A DNA stretch of 64,000 bases from Roseateles_B flavus (GTDB lineage: Bacteria; Pseudomonadota; Gammaproteobacteria; Burkholderiales; Burkholderiaceae_C): contig NZ_JBDPZC010000001.1 in NCBI RefSeq assembly GCF_039872765.1, forward strand, positions 1,116,001-1,180,000. Reading direction: 5' to 3'. Below, one piece after another: positions 8,940 to 17,812 of the stretch. Each line of letters begins with the position of its first letter. The stretch's first letter is position 1. The notes beneath the pieces are model-generated. The model was not told the DNA's origin and made no database searches. It saw nothing but the letters and a program-made list of their open reading frames with translations. Both the position numbers and the translations under genes were made by a program.

Positions 8940-10278
8940 TTCAATGCTGCGCCGGCTGTCGCTGCTGCTCACCCTGGCCCTGTCGGGTGCGCAGCCGGCC
9001 GTGGGCGACGATGTCTTTCGTGGCGTCACCGGGGACGTCAAGCCGGCCATCAGCCCGGACTTCTTTGGCATCCACATCCACCGGCTGGCCGGCACGCCGA
9101 TCGGCGAACCTGGCGTCACGCCATGGCCAAATCTGCCCTTCGGGCACATCCGCTTCTGGGACGCCGGCGTGGCCTGGCTGGACCTGAACGCCGTGCAGGG
9201 GCATTGGGACTTCAGGCGCATGGACGTCTATGTGGACACGGCTGAAAGGCGACAGGCCGACATCTTGTATCCCCTGGCCCTGACGCCCGCCTGGGCATCC
9301 CGCCGTCCTGCTGAGCCTTGCCCCTACGGCCATGGCTGTGCCGCCGAGCCAGCGGACCTGCAGTGGTGGCGGGACTACGTGAGCGCAGTGGCCCGGCGCT
9401 ATGGCAGTCGCATCAAAGCCTTCGAACTGTGGAACGAGCCGAACTTCTCGAACATCGCCCGGGACCGGGGCAGGCCGGGCTTCTATACCGGGTCCGTCGA
9501 GCACATGGTCGAGATGGCGCGCATCGCGAGGGAGGTCCTCGATGAGCTGAACCCGAGCGCGCTGCTCTGCACGCCGGGCTTCGTGAACGGGCCGGACCGC
9601 CTGGAGTTGTTCTTGGCCGCCGGTGGTCGCCGATACGTGCAGGCGGTCTGCTATCACTTCTATGCCGAGAACGTGCGCTTCATGGCCCGCGAGCTCAAGG
9701 CGGTGCGATCCATCATGGCGCGTCAGGGCGTCGGCACGCTGCCGCTCTGGAATACCGAGACCGGGGTGGAGTTGCTGCGACCGGGCGATCCCCCCTCCGG
9801 CCTGGCGAGTGCCAGCACGGAGGAGGTCGCCGCCAGGGCTGCGCAATTGCTCATCTTCGGCGCGGCGGCCGGCCTGGACCGCTTCTACTACTACGCCTGG
9901 GACAACGAGCGCAGCGGCGTCTTCAATGCGGACCGAAGCGGGCGGCCTCTTTGGCGCGCACTGGTGGGCGCGCAGGAGTGGCTGATCGGCACCGAGCCAG
10001 GATCCTGCCAGGACCTCGCCGTCTTCGGCACCGACATCGTGGCCTGCCGAGGCAGCCGAGGCGGGGAGTCCTTCCTGTGGGTCTGGTCCGATGGGCCGAA
10101 GGCGGTAGCGATGAGCATCGAGACCATCTTGAGAAAGGCTGGCGTGAAGGCCGGCACGCGGGTGAAGAGTGTGCAGGCTCTCCTGGATGGCGAGGCCAGA
10201 CCCTCGCCTCAGGAGGTGGCCGCGGGTACTCTCCGGATCGGGCGCGTTCCGGTGCGCCTGGCCTGGGTGGCGCCATGA
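8929..10278 (+). CDS. Secreted glycoside hydrolase, clan GH-A, GH39-like
   Basis: A 449-residue enzyme with an N-terminal signal peptide (hydrophobic residues 8-20, likely cleavage after AVG near residue 26). The (beta/alpha)8 domain shows ELWNEPNFS with the presumed acid/base Glu170 and LWNTETG with the presumed nucleophile Glu277, the arrangement of retaining clan GH-A enzymes such as GH39. A small beta domain follows from about residue 360. GGAGGGG lies upstream of the ATG. It overlaps the polymerase gene by 11 bp and the next glycosyltransferase by 4 bp, so it is made with the biosynthetic enzymes. It probably trims or degrades the EPS in the periplasm or outside; the true substrate is unknown. 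Confidence 0.8.
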   Translation: MRASSMLRRLSLLLTLALSGAQPAVGDDVFRGVTGDVKPAISPDFFGIHIHRLAGTPIGEPGVTPWPNLPFGHIRFWDAGVAWLDLNAVQGHWDFRRMDVYVDTAERRQADILYPLALTPAWASRRPAEPCPYGHGCAAEPADLQWWRDYVSAVARRYGSRIKAFELWNEPNFSNIARDRGRPGFYTGSVEHMVEMARIAREVLDELNPSALLCTPGFVNGPDRLELFLAAGGRRYVQAVCYHFYAENVRFMARELKAVRSIMARQGVGTLPLWNTETGVELLRPGDPPSGLASASTEEVAARAAQLLIFGAAAGLDRFYYYAWDNERSGVFNADRSGRPLWRALVGAQEWLIGTEPGSCQDLAVFGTDIVACRGSRGGESFLWVWSDGPKAVAMSIETILRKAGVKAGTRVKSVQALLDGEARPSPQEVAAGTLRIGRVPVRLAWVAP

Positions 10279-11171
10279 ATGCCAGGCCTGCAACGGGGGC
10301 GCTCATTTGCGTCGTGATGACCTGCTACAACCGACGCGCCCAGACCCTGGCCTGCCTGGAGACACTGGCGGTCAACCGGCAGGCGCTGAGTGCGATGGGC
10401 CTGTCGCTGAGCGGCGTGCTGGTCGATGACGGCAGCACCGACGGCACGGCCGAGGCGGTGGAGGGCGCTCACCCCTGGATCCAGGTCATCCGTGCGCCGG
10501 GAGACCTGTACTGGTGCCGCGGCATGCATCTGGCCCAGCAGCAGCCGCGGGCCAGAGAGGCTGACTTCCAGCTCTGGCTCAATGACGACGTGCTGCTGAA
10601 GCCGGGCGCGCTGCAGGCGCTGCTGTCCTGCGAGGCGCAGCTCCGTGCGGCGGACAGCGGGCAAGCGGCGCTGATCATCGTCGGCGCGACGCAGGACGCC
10701 CTCACCGGCCGCAGGAGCTATGGCGGAGAGAGGCAGAGCACCGGCTGGGCGAAGACGCGCTTCATCGGCCTGGAGCCCGGCGAGCAGCCGCTTCGCTGCG
10801 ATTCCATGAATGGCAATATCGTGCTGGTCAACAAGGCCGCGGCCGAACGCGTGGGCGACCTGGACCCCGTGTTCGAGCACGCCATGGGCGACACCGACTA
10901 CGCCTTGCGTGCCCGCCGACTGGGTGTGCCGGTCTGGCTGGCGCCGGGCTTTCTGGGGACCTGCTCGGACAATCCCGCGCAGGGTGGCTACCGTGACGAA
11001 GGCCTGCCCTGGCGTCGGCGCTGGCAGCTGATGATGCAGCGAAAGGGCCTGCCCTGGCGGTCCTGGCTGCACTTCACTCGCCGCCACATGGGCTGGAGCT
11101 GGCCGCTCTACTTTGCGTGGCCTTACGCCAGGTTGTGCCTGCAGCTGTTCCGCCGTCGACGCCATGGATGA
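10275..11171 (+). CDS. GT2 family glycosyltransferase, rhamnosyltransferase-like
   Basis: A 298-residue inverting GT-A enzyme. Motifs are CVVMTCYNRR at the N terminus, VLVDDGSTDGT for nucleotide binding, LWLNDDVLL in the DxD position, and GDTDYALRAR in the catalytic region. The layout resembles dTDP-rhamnose-using GT2 proteins, and rfbABCD are present in the locus, but the donor is inferred. The C-terminal part ends in a basic and aromatic stretch (WSWPLYFAWPYARL) that may contact the membrane. The start overlaps the glycosidase stop by 4 bp and the next gene starts 8 bp before its end. Confidence 0.82.
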   Translation: MNARPATGALICVVMTCYNRRAQTLACLETLAVNRQALSAMGLSLSGVLVDDGSTDGTAEAVEGAHPWIQVIRAPGDLYWCRGMHLAQQQPRAREADFQLWLNDDVLLKPGALQALLSCEAQLRAADSGQAALIIVGATQDALTGRRSYGGERQSTGWAKTRFIGLEPGEQPLRCDSMNGNIVLVNKAAAERVGDLDPVFEHAMGDTDYALRARRLGVPVWLAPGFLGTCSDNPAQGGYRDEGLPWRRRWQLMMQRKGLPWRSWLHFTRRHMGWSWPLYFAWPYARLCLQLFRRRRHG

Positions 11172-12306
11172 TCCAGTGACTCGAGCCCAGGCAAGCGAGC
11201 CGGCAGGGGAGCGCGCGCCGCGCGTGGTGGTGCTCACCAACACGCCCGTGCCCTACCGCTCACCCATGTATGCCGAGGTCCTGCGCCAGCACCGCATGGA
11301 GCTGCACCTGGTCTATTGCACCGGGGCCTACATCGACAAGACCCAGGACGAGTCGCAGCAACCCTATGCCGTGCACTACCTGGGGGGCAGGTATCTGGCC
11401 TGGGACAAGCGCTTCCTCCACGCCGATGCCGGCATCTGGACGCTGCTGGACGGCCTCAGGCCGGATGTCCTGGTGACGACAGGCTATGTGCCGACCTACC
11501 TGCTGGCCTTCGCCTGGGCGCGCTGGCACCGGGTGCGGCATGTCGCGATGACCGACGGCACGCTGCGGCAGGAGGCGTCGCTGACCTGGCTGCACCGCCT
11601 GCTGCGCCGCTGGGTGCTGCGCCGCTCGGCGGCCTGCATCGGCGCCAGCCGCGGCTCACTGCAGATCTTCGAGGCTTTCGGCGTGCCGCCGTCCCAGTGC
11701 TTTGTCGCCGGGCTCTGCGTGGACAACGCCCGCTTCGCCCACGAGTCCGACAGAACGACGGATCTCCTCTACTCGTCACGCCTCGTCCCGCACAAGAACC
11801 CGGTCTTCGCCCTGCAAGTGGCCGAGCGCACGGCCCGCCTGCTGGGGCGGCGGGTGAGCCTGGACGTGCTGGGGGAGGGCGAGCTCCTGCCTGAGCTGCA
11901 AAGGCAGGCGGGCGTGCTGGCCGAGTGGGTCGAGGTCCGCTTCCTGGGTTACCGGCCGCAGGCGGAACTGCCGCGGCACTACGGGCAGGCCCGCCTGTTT
12001 CTCTTCCCGACGAGCTGGGAGCCCTGGGGCCTGGTGGCCAACGAAGCCTGCGCGGCGGGACTGCCGGTACTCATCGGTGAAGCCGCGGGATCCGCGAATG
12101 AGCTGGTCATCGACGGCGAGAACGGCTGCGTCCTGCCGCTCGACGCGGATCTGTGGGCCAGTCACTGTGCCCGGCTGCTCACCGACGCGGCCCTTTGGGC
12201 GCGCTGCTCGCGACGCAGCCGGGAGCTCGTGGGGGGCTGGAGCTTCCAGCGTGCGGCGGCGGGATTCTGCGCCGCCATCGACCGGGCCATGATGGGGCGC
12301 GCGTGA
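11164..12306 (+). CDS. GT4 family glycosyltransferase
   Basis: A 380-residue GT-B enzyme. It has VVVLTNTPVPYRSPMY at the N terminus, LLYSSRLVPHKNP at the start of the C-terminal domain, and the E-x7-E-like signature in FPTSWEPWGLVANEACAAG. The N-terminal pattern is shared with GT4 enzymes of capsule and EPS loci. ATG 11164 is chosen because the overlap with the upstream gene is then 8 bp; a 17-residue upstream extension is Cys-rich and unlike the family. The stop shares one base with the next start (TGATG). Donor and acceptor are unknown. Confidence 0.86.
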   Translation: MDDPVTRAQASEPAGERAPRVVVLTNTPVPYRSPMYAEVLRQHRMELHLVYCTGAYIDKTQDESQQPYAVHYLGGRYLAWDKRFLHADAGIWTLLDGLRPDVLVTTGYVPTYLLAFAWARWHRVRHVAMTDGTLRQEASLTWLHRLLRRWVLRRSAACIGASRGSLQIFEAFGVPPSQCFVAGLCVDNARFAHESDRTTDLLYSSRLVPHKNPVFALQVAERTARLLGRRVSLDVLGEGELLPELQRQAGVLAEWVEVRFLGYRPQAELPRHYGQARLFLFPTSWEPWGLVANEACAAGLPVLIGEAAGSANELVIDGENGCVLPLDADLWASHCARLLTDAALWARCSRRSRELVGGWSFQRAAAGFCAAIDRAMMGRA

Positions 12307-13472
12307 TGTCCAGTGCCGGTTCTCTGCAGCGCGTCCTGCTCGTTCATAACGCCTACCAGCAGCGTGGCGGCGAGGACGCCGTCGTCGAGAGCGAGCTGGC
12401 CCTGCTGCGGCAGCACGGTCATGAGGTCCAGACCTACTTCCGGCACAACGACGAGGTGCGGGGACAGTCGCCGGCTGGACTGGCGCTGCAGGCCGTCTGG
12501 TCGCGCAGGACGGTGCAGGACTTGTCCTCGCTGATCCAGCGCGACCGCCCCGACGTGATCCATGTGCACAACACCCTGCCCCTGGTCTCGCCCGCCGTCT
12601 TCTGGGTCGCGCACCGGCATCGCATTCCGGTGGTCATGACCTTGCACAACTTCCGCCTGCTGTGTCCCCAGGCCATGCTGCTCCGCGAAGGGCGGGTCTG
12701 CGAGGACTGCGTGGGGCGCTCGCCGTGGCCGGCCGTGGTGCACGGGTGCTATCGAGGCAGCAGGGCGCAGACCGCGGTGGTCAGCGCGATGTTGGGCGTG
12801 CACCGCGCCCTGGGAACCTGGCAGCGCAGGGTGAGCCGCTACATCGCCCTGAATGAATTTGCCCGCCAGAAGTACATCGAGGGCGGCCTGCCGGCAGAGC
12901 GCATCGTGCTGAAGCCCAATTTCGTCGACCTGCCCAGGCCGCCGGAGCTTGAGCGCTCCGGCGTGCTCTTCGTCGGCCGGCTGTCGGAAGAGAAGGGGGT
13001 GCGCACGCTGATCGAGGCGGCACAGGCCCTGCCGCCCGGGCTGCTGGTCACGGTCGTGGGCGACGGCCCCTTGCGGCCCCTCGTCGAGGCCCATCCCCGC
13101 CTGCGCTACCTCGGGCCGCAGGCGCCGGACGCGGTGCAGGCGCAGATGGCGGCTGCACAGCTCCTGCTGGTGCCCAGCATCTGGTTCGAGAACTTTCCGC
13201 GCACCATCGTCGAGGCTTTCGCCTGCGGCCTGCCCGTCATTGCCAGCCGTCTGGGGGCTTTGCCGGAGCTGGTCGAGCCGGGCTCCACCGGTGACCTGGT
13301 CGAGCCTGGCGATGGCCAGGCGCTGGCGGCCTGCATCCAGCGTCATCTGGCCCATGCCGGGGCGCTGGCCCAGATGGGGCGCCAGGCCCGGCGGCACTAC
13401 GAGCTGCACTGGTCGGCCAGCCGCAACTATGAGACGCTGATCCGCATCTACGAGAGCCTGGACGTGGCATGA
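12306..13472 (+). CDS. GT4 family glycosyltransferase
   Basis: A 388-residue GT-B glycosyltransferase. The N-terminal LLVHNAYQQRGGEDAVVE is the GGE motif common in GT4 family members of EPS loci; DVIHVHNTLPL and VMTLHNFRLLCP follow. The C-terminal domain begins at GVLFVGRLSEEKGVRTL and has the donor-site motif WFENFPRTIVEAFACGLP with the E-x7-E glutamates. Several Cys in the middle (LCPQAM, CEDCVG) are also seen in this subfamily. It is coupled to the previous gene by TGATG and to the next by ATGA. Its sugar specificity is not evident. Confidence 0.87.
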   Translation: MSSAGSLQRVLLVHNAYQQRGGEDAVVESELALLRQHGHEVQTYFRHNDEVRGQSPAGLALQAVWSRRTVQDLSSLIQRDRPDVIHVHNTLPLVSPAVFWVAHRHRIPVVMTLHNFRLLCPQAMLLREGRVCEDCVGRSPWPAVVHGCYRGSRAQTAVVSAMLGVHRALGTWQRRVSRYIALNEFARQKYIEGGLPAERIVLKPNFVDLPRPPELERSGVLFVGRLSEEKGVRTLIEAAQALPPGLLVTVVGDGPLRPLVEAHPRLRYLGPQAPDAVQAQMAAAQLLLVPSIWFENFPRTIVEAFACGLPVIASRLGALPELVEPGSTGDLVEPGDGQALAACIQRHLAHAGALAQMGRQARRHYELHWSASRNYETLIRIYESLDVA

Positions 13473-14494
13473 GCAGCCCCTCTTGCGCAAGACCTGACCC
13501 CCTGCCAGCTGCGCAGGCTCCGCGGGACAGGAACATCGCCTTCCTGATCCTCTGCCACACGGACGCCCCGCATGTGCGCCGGCTGGCTCTGCGCCTGGCG
13601 GGCATGGGGTCCGACTGCGCGGTGTTCGTGCATGTGGATGCGAAGTCTGCGGAGCGGGTGGCCATCGGGCAGGCCCTGGAGGGCATCGCGGGCGTGCGGC
13701 AGGTGGATCCGCTGCCCGTCTGGTGGGGCGGCTTCAGCGCCGTGAAGGCGACCTGCCGGCTGCTGGAAGCGGCTCGCCAGGCCGGGCCCTTCAGGCGCTA
13801 CGTGCTGCTGCAGGGGGCGGACTACCCCATCAAGCCCGACGCCCAGATCCGTGCCTTCTTCGAGCAGCATGCCGCCACGGAGTTCATCCGGGCCGGGAAC
13901 GTCAGCACCGCCACCTCTCTTGAGGCCTATGCCAAGGCACGGTACGTGCTGTTCTATGACCGCCCCCGCCTGCTCAAGAAGATCTGGAACAAGCTCACCC
14001 GGGTGCTGGACCTCCGGATCAGGGCTCCGCGCTTCACGGTGGGCACGGAGTCCTGGGACTTCCACTGGGGCTGCGCGCAATGGGCCTTGACCGATGCCTG
14101 CGTCCGGCACCTGCTGGAGCGCAGCGGCGACCCCGCCCTGCAAGCCGTGTTCCGCCATGTGTTTCCTGCGGACGAGGTCTACTTCCATACGCTGGTCTTC
14201 AATTCGGGCTTTGCCGCGAACACCACGCGCCGTTGCGCGGAAAGCGCGCAGGGACGGACGCTGACCGACTTCCTGAACCTCGTCTACTTCGAGTACCCGG
14301 ACCGGGTCCGTGTCTTTGAGCACGCCGCGCTGGCACTGCTGCTCGAACGCTCCGAGCTGTTCGCTCGAAAGATGAACACGGCGCAGTCCTCCTCGCTGCT
14401 CGAGGCCCTGGACGCCCTGCATGCGAGCGGCTCGGCGTGCCCCGCAGCCGACGAGCTCCTGCGCGCCTCCGCGCCGGCCTCCGGCGGCCGCTGA
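13469..14494 (+). CDS. GT14-like beta-1,6-N-acetylglucosaminyltransferase family protein
   Basis: A 341-residue protein with the core-2/I-branching (GT14) pattern: IAFLILCHTDAPHVRRL at the N terminus, VFVHVDAKS, VWWGGFSAVKATCRLLEAA, the YVLLQGADYPIK stretch, WDFHWGCAQWALTD, and FPADEVYFHTLV near the C-terminal third. Bacterial members are common in polysaccharide clusters and add branch sugars; a GlcNAc or xylose donor is possible. The ATG overlaps the preceding stop by 4 bp. It is the last gene of the plus-strand run and meets the ManNAc transferase gene tail to tail 41 bp later. Confidence 0.8.
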   Translation: MSSPSCARPDPLPAAQAPRDRNIAFLILCHTDAPHVRRLALRLAGMGSDCAVFVHVDAKSAERVAIGQALEGIAGVRQVDPLPVWWGGFSAVKATCRLLEAARQAGPFRRYVLLQGADYPIKPDAQIRAFFEQHAATEFIRAGNVSTATSLEAYAKARYVLFYDRPRLLKKIWNKLTRVLDLRIRAPRFTVGTESWDFHWGCAQWALTDACVRHLLERSGDPALQAVFRHVFPADEVYFHTLVFNSGFAANTTRRCAESAQGRTLTDFLNLVYFEYPDRVRVFEHAALALLLERSELFARKMNTAQSSSLLEALDALHASGSACPAADELLRASAPASGGR

Positions 14495-14535
14495 CAGGTC
14501 CTGGGCGAACGCCGGGAGCTTGGTGGCGCCCTGCT

Positions 14536-15357
14536 TCAGTCGGGGTCGACGGGCCTGGGCTTGCTGGCACCCGGGCGCTGCGGGCGCCAGCTGGCCCTCA
14601 GGCAATACAGGAGGAACAGGCTGTTTCCCACCAGATACCGCCGCCACAGCCGCCGCGGCTCCTGCCCCAGCCTGAACAGCCACTCCAGCCCGCGGCGCTG
14701 CATCCACTGCGGGGCGGTCTTCTGCAGGCCGCCGATCAGGGCGAAGGCATAGCCCACGCCCAGGCACACGGCCTGGAGATGAGGCCGGTGGGCCTGCATC
14801 CAGAACTCCTGCTTGGGGCAGCCCAGGCCCACGAAGACCAGGGCGGCACCCGAGGCATTGATGCGGGCGACAAGTGCCGGGTCGAGCGCAGGCTGCTGCG
14901 GCAGCAGGGGAGGGGACTCCCGCCCCACCAGGCGCAGCGCCGGGAAGCGGGTCTGGAGCGCGGTCGCCATGGCCTCCAGCTCTTCGGGTGAGCCACCGAA
15001 GAGGTAGACGCCCAGCCCTTGATGCGCGGCCTCGCGGCACAAGTCCACCGTGAGGCCGGGCCCGGTGACGCGCTCCAGCTGCAGGCCCTCGAAGCGGCGC
15101 AACGCCCACACCAGGGGCATGCCGTCGGTGAGGACCAGGTCGGCCTCCTGCATCAGCCGGGCCAGCGCGGGCCGCCGTTTGGCCTGGGTGAGCATGTCGA
15201 CATTGGCCGCGCAGATGGTGCCGCCCCGGCCGGAGCGGGCCAGCTCAAGGGTGCGGTCGACCACCGCCTGCCGGGTGCCGGCATGGAGCCGGATACCGAA
15301 CAGCTGCGTCTCCTGCAGCGGCGCAATGCTGGACGGGGATGGGGGGGTGTCGAGCAT
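14536..15357 (-). CDS. WecG/TagA/CpsF family glycosyltransferase
   Basis: A 273-residue GT26 enzyme. Family motifs are ICAANVDMLTQAKR, ADLVLTDGMPLVWALRR (with the conserved Asp-Gly-x-Pro), GVYLFGGSPEELE and FVGLGCPKQEFWM. These enzymes transfer N-acetylmannosamine or its uronic acid to a lipid-linked acceptor. wecB for UDP-ManNAc is present nearby, which supports ManNAc as donor. ATG at 15357 was chosen since the family domain begins about 20 residues later; no good ribosome site is visible. It is transcribed alone, divergently from the UDP-glucuronate epimerase gene across a 148-bp gap, and converges with the GT14-like gene. Confidence 0.87.
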   Translation of the reverse strand: MLDTPPSPSSIAPLQETQLFGIRLHAGTRQAVVDRTLELARSGRGGTICAANVDMLTQAKRRPALARLMQEADLVLTDGMPLVWALRRFEGLQLERVTGPGLTVDLCREAAHQGLGVYLFGGSPEELEAMATALQTRFPALRLVGRESPPLLPQQPALDPALVARINASGAALVFVGLGCPKQEFWMQAHRPHLQAVCLGVGYAFALIGGLQKTAPQWMQRRGLEWLFRLGQEPRRLWRRYLVGNSLFLLYCLRASWRPQRPGASKPRPVDPD

Positions 15358-15505
15358 GGAGGGGCAGCGGGGCGGGCGTTTACCCACGATTGGGTGGATT
15401 GTGCCGCCAAAATCCGCCGGTCCTTTCGCAGACAATGCGGACCATTCGTCCCTGCGCGGACCCCGGTGTCGGGGCCGGCAGGGGCTGGTTGCTATCGGAG
15501 TGGAA

Positions 15506-16513
15506 ATGAAAGTCTTGGTCACCGGCGCTGCCGGCTTCATCGGCATGCATGTCAGCCAGATCCTGCTCGCCCGTGGCGACGAAGTCCTGGGTCTGGACAA
15601 CCTGAACGACTATTACGACCCGCAGCTCAAGCGTGACCGGCTGGCCCGCCTGCAGGGCCGTCCGGGCTTCCGCTTCGTCCAGATGTCGGTGGAGGACCGG
15701 GACGGCATGGCCCGCCTCTTCGCCGAGGAGAAGTTCGACCGCGTCGTGCACCTGGCCGCGCAGGCCGGCGTGCGCTACTCGCTGCAGAACCCGCACGCTT
15801 ACATCGACAGCAACATCGTCGGCTTCATGAACATCCTGGAAGGCTGCCGCCACAGCGGCGTGCAGCACCTGGCCTATGCCTCCAGCTCCAGCGTGTACGG
15901 CGGCAATGTGCGCATGCCCTTCTCGGAGCACCATGGGGTGGATCACCCGGTGAGCCTGTACGCGGCCACCAAGAAGGCCAACGAGCTGATGGCCCACACC
16001 TACAGCCACCTCTACCGCCTGCCCACCACGGGCCTGCGCTTCTTCACGGTCTACGGCCCCTGGGGCCGGCCGGACATGGCGCTGTTCCTCTTCACCAAGG
16101 CCATCCTGGAAGGCCGGCCCATCGACGTGTTCAACCACGGTCAGATGGTCCGCGACTTCACCTACATCGACGACATCGCCGAAGGCGTGGTGCGTGTGCT
16201 GGACCGCCCGGCCACGGCGGACGAGGGCTACGACCCGATGACGGCCGACCCGGCCCGCTCGGACGCGCCTTACCGCGTCTTCAACATCGGCAACCACGAT
16301 CCCGTGAAGCTGATGGACTTCATCCAGGCCATCGAACAGGCCGTGGGCCGCGAGGCCCAGAAGAACTTCATGCCGCTGCAGGACGGCGATGTGCCGGCCA
16401 CGCATGCGGACGTCGAGGAACTCGCCGCCTGGACCGGCTTCAAGCCCGCCATGCCGGTGCCCCAGGGCGTGGCCAACTTCGTGGCCTGGTACCGCGACTA
16501 CTTCAAGGTCTGA
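15506..16513 (+). CDS. lpsL: UDP-glucuronate 4-epimerase (NAD-dependent)
   Basis: A 335-residue extended SDR enzyme. It has VTGAAGFIGMHVS at the N terminus, LDNLNDYYDPQLK (typical of the UDP-GlcA epimerase branch), SSSSVYGGN, SLYAATKKANE (catalytic Tyr-x3-Lys) and RFFTVYGPWGRPDMA, another subfamily hallmark. It interconverts UDP-glucuronate and UDP-galacturonate in the cytosol. GGAG at 15497-15500 precedes the ATG by 5 bases. The enzyme would supply GalA for the polymer. A UDP-glucose dehydrogenase to feed it is not in the window. Its 3' end runs into a terminator shared with wecB. Confidence 0.9.
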   Translation: MKVLVTGAAGFIGMHVSQILLARGDEVLGLDNLNDYYDPQLKRDRLARLQGRPGFRFVQMSVEDRDGMARLFAEEKFDRVVHLAAQAGVRYSLQNPHAYIDSNIVGFMNILEGCRHSGVQHLAYASSSSVYGGNVRMPFSEHHGVDHPVSLYAATKKANELMAHTYSHLYRLPTTGLRFFTVYGPWGRPDMALFLFTKAILEGRPIDVFNHGQMVRDFTYIDDIAEGVVRVLDRPATADEGYDPMTADPARSDAPYRVFNIGNHDPVKLMDFIQAIEQAVGREAQKNFMPLQDGDVPATHADVEELAAWTGFKPAMPVPQGVANFVAWYRDYFKV

Positions 16514-16550
16514 GCACGCAGCGGCCCCGGTTCCTCGGGGCGCACCAATG

Positions 16551-16585
16551 AAAAGGGCCGCGCACTGCGCGGCCCTTGTGTCTTT
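16551..16585. terminator. Bidirectional intrinsic terminator
   Basis: An 11-bp perfect stem (16553-16563 with 1667-offset partner 16567-16577) encloses a 3-base loop. AAAA lies on the left flank and a T-rich GTGTCTTT on the right. It sits between two convergent genes, the UDP-glucuronate epimerase gene and wecB, and can stop transcription from both sides. Confidence 0.85.
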
Positions 16586-16597
16586 GGCGTGGCTCGC

Positions 16598-17701
16598 TCA
16601 GAGCAGCTTCTCGGCCAGGATGGCCACGATGCGCTCGGCGGCCTTGCCGTCCCACAGGGCCGGGCGGCGGCCGCGCTTGCCGCCGTGGCGGATGGCGTCC
16701 AGGGCCAGGGGGATGATCTTCGCGGGATCAGTGCCGGCCAGCACATTGCTGCCTTCGTCGACCGTGACCGGACGCTCGGTGTTCTCGCGCATGGTGATGC
16801 AGGGCACGCCCAGCGCGGTGGTCTCTTCCTGCAGGCCGCCGCTGTCGGTCAGCACGACCACGGCGTCCTTCCACAGGTGCAGGAAGGACATGTAGGCCTG
16901 CGGGCCCATCAGCGTCACGTTGCGGCCCAGGTCCACGCCGAATTTCTCGATGTTGGCGCGGGTGCGGGGGTGCACCGGGAAGATCAGGGGCAGCTCCTCG
17001 GACACGGTTCGCAGCACGGTGGCGATGCGCTCCAGGGCCTCGGCGCTGTCGACGTTGGAGGGGCGGTGCAGGGTCACCACGCCGTAGCGCGGATGGGCCT
17101 TCTTGTAGGCATCGGTCTCCAGGCCCGAGGTGTCCATGGTCTTGAGCTTTTCGGCCTGGAACAGCACGTTGTCGACCATCACATGGCCGACGTCGTAGAC
17201 GATGGACAGGTCCTTGCCCTCGCGCTTGAGGTGCTCGTAGCCGCTGGGCTCGGTGACGAAGAACCAGTCGGAGATGGCGTCCGTCACCAGACGGTTGATC
17301 TCCTCGGGCATGGTCATGTCCCCGCTGCGCAGGCCGGCCTCCACATGGGCCACGGGCACGCAGGCCTTCTTGGCGACGACGGAGCAGGCCAGCGTCGAGT
17401 TGACGTCACCCACCACCAGGCAGGCGGCGGGCTTCTCGGCGTTCACGAGGTCCTCGTAGGCCTGCATGATCTTGCCGGTCTGGGCGGCATGGCTGCCTCC
17501 GCCGCAGCCCAGGCGCACGTCGGGCTGGGGGATGCCCAGTTCCTCGAAGAAGACATCGTTCATGTCCCGGTCGTAGTGCTGGCCGGTGTGCACGATCTTC
17601 CAGGCCAGCCGGCCGTCCGCCTGCAGGGCACGGACGATGGGCGCGATCTTCATGAAGTTGGGACGCGCGCCGGCGACAAGATGGATGCAGGGTTTGGACA
17701 T
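16598..17701 (-). CDS. wecB: UDP-N-acetylglucosamine 2-epimerase (non-hydrolysing)
   Basis: A 367-residue cytosolic enzyme making UDP-ManNAc from UDP-GlcNAc. Motifs are GARPNFMKIAP at the N terminus, IVHTGQHYDRDM, VVGDVNSTLA, HVEAGLRSGD and, near the C terminus, TDSGGLQEETTALGVPCIT plus RENTERPVT. Length and order match the family. It is the last gene of the long minus-strand EPS operon, 111 bp downstream of rfbC, and ends at the shared terminator. Its product is the expected donor substrate for the WecG-type transferase at 14536-15357. No WecC dehydrogenase was seen, so ManNAc rather than ManNAcA is likely. Confidence 0.95.
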   Translation of the reverse strand: MSKPCIHLVAGARPNFMKIAPIVRALQADGRLAWKIVHTGQHYDRDMNDVFFEELGIPQPDVRLGCGGGSHAAQTGKIMQAYEDLVNAEKPAACLVVGDVNSTLACSVVAKKACVPVAHVEAGLRSGDMTMPEEINRLVTDAISDWFFVTEPSGYEHLKREGKDLSIVYDVGHVMVDNVLFQAEKLKTMDTSGLETDAYKKAHPRYGVVTLHRPSNVDSAEALERIATVLRTVSEELPLIFPVHPRTRANIEKFGVDLGRNVTLMGPQAYMSFLHLWKDAVVVLTDSGGLQEETTALGVPCITMRENTERPVTVDEGSNVLAGTDPAKIIPLALDAIRHGGKRGRRPALWDGKAAERIVAILAEKLL

Positions 17702-17812
17702 GGGAAGCGGGCCTGATCTTGAGATGGCCGCATTCTAGGTGTCACCCCGGGGGCTGTCGGCCCGCGCGGCCCGCCGGCCCCGCAGTCGAGGGGCCGCCCG
17801 GGCAAGGTGTCA

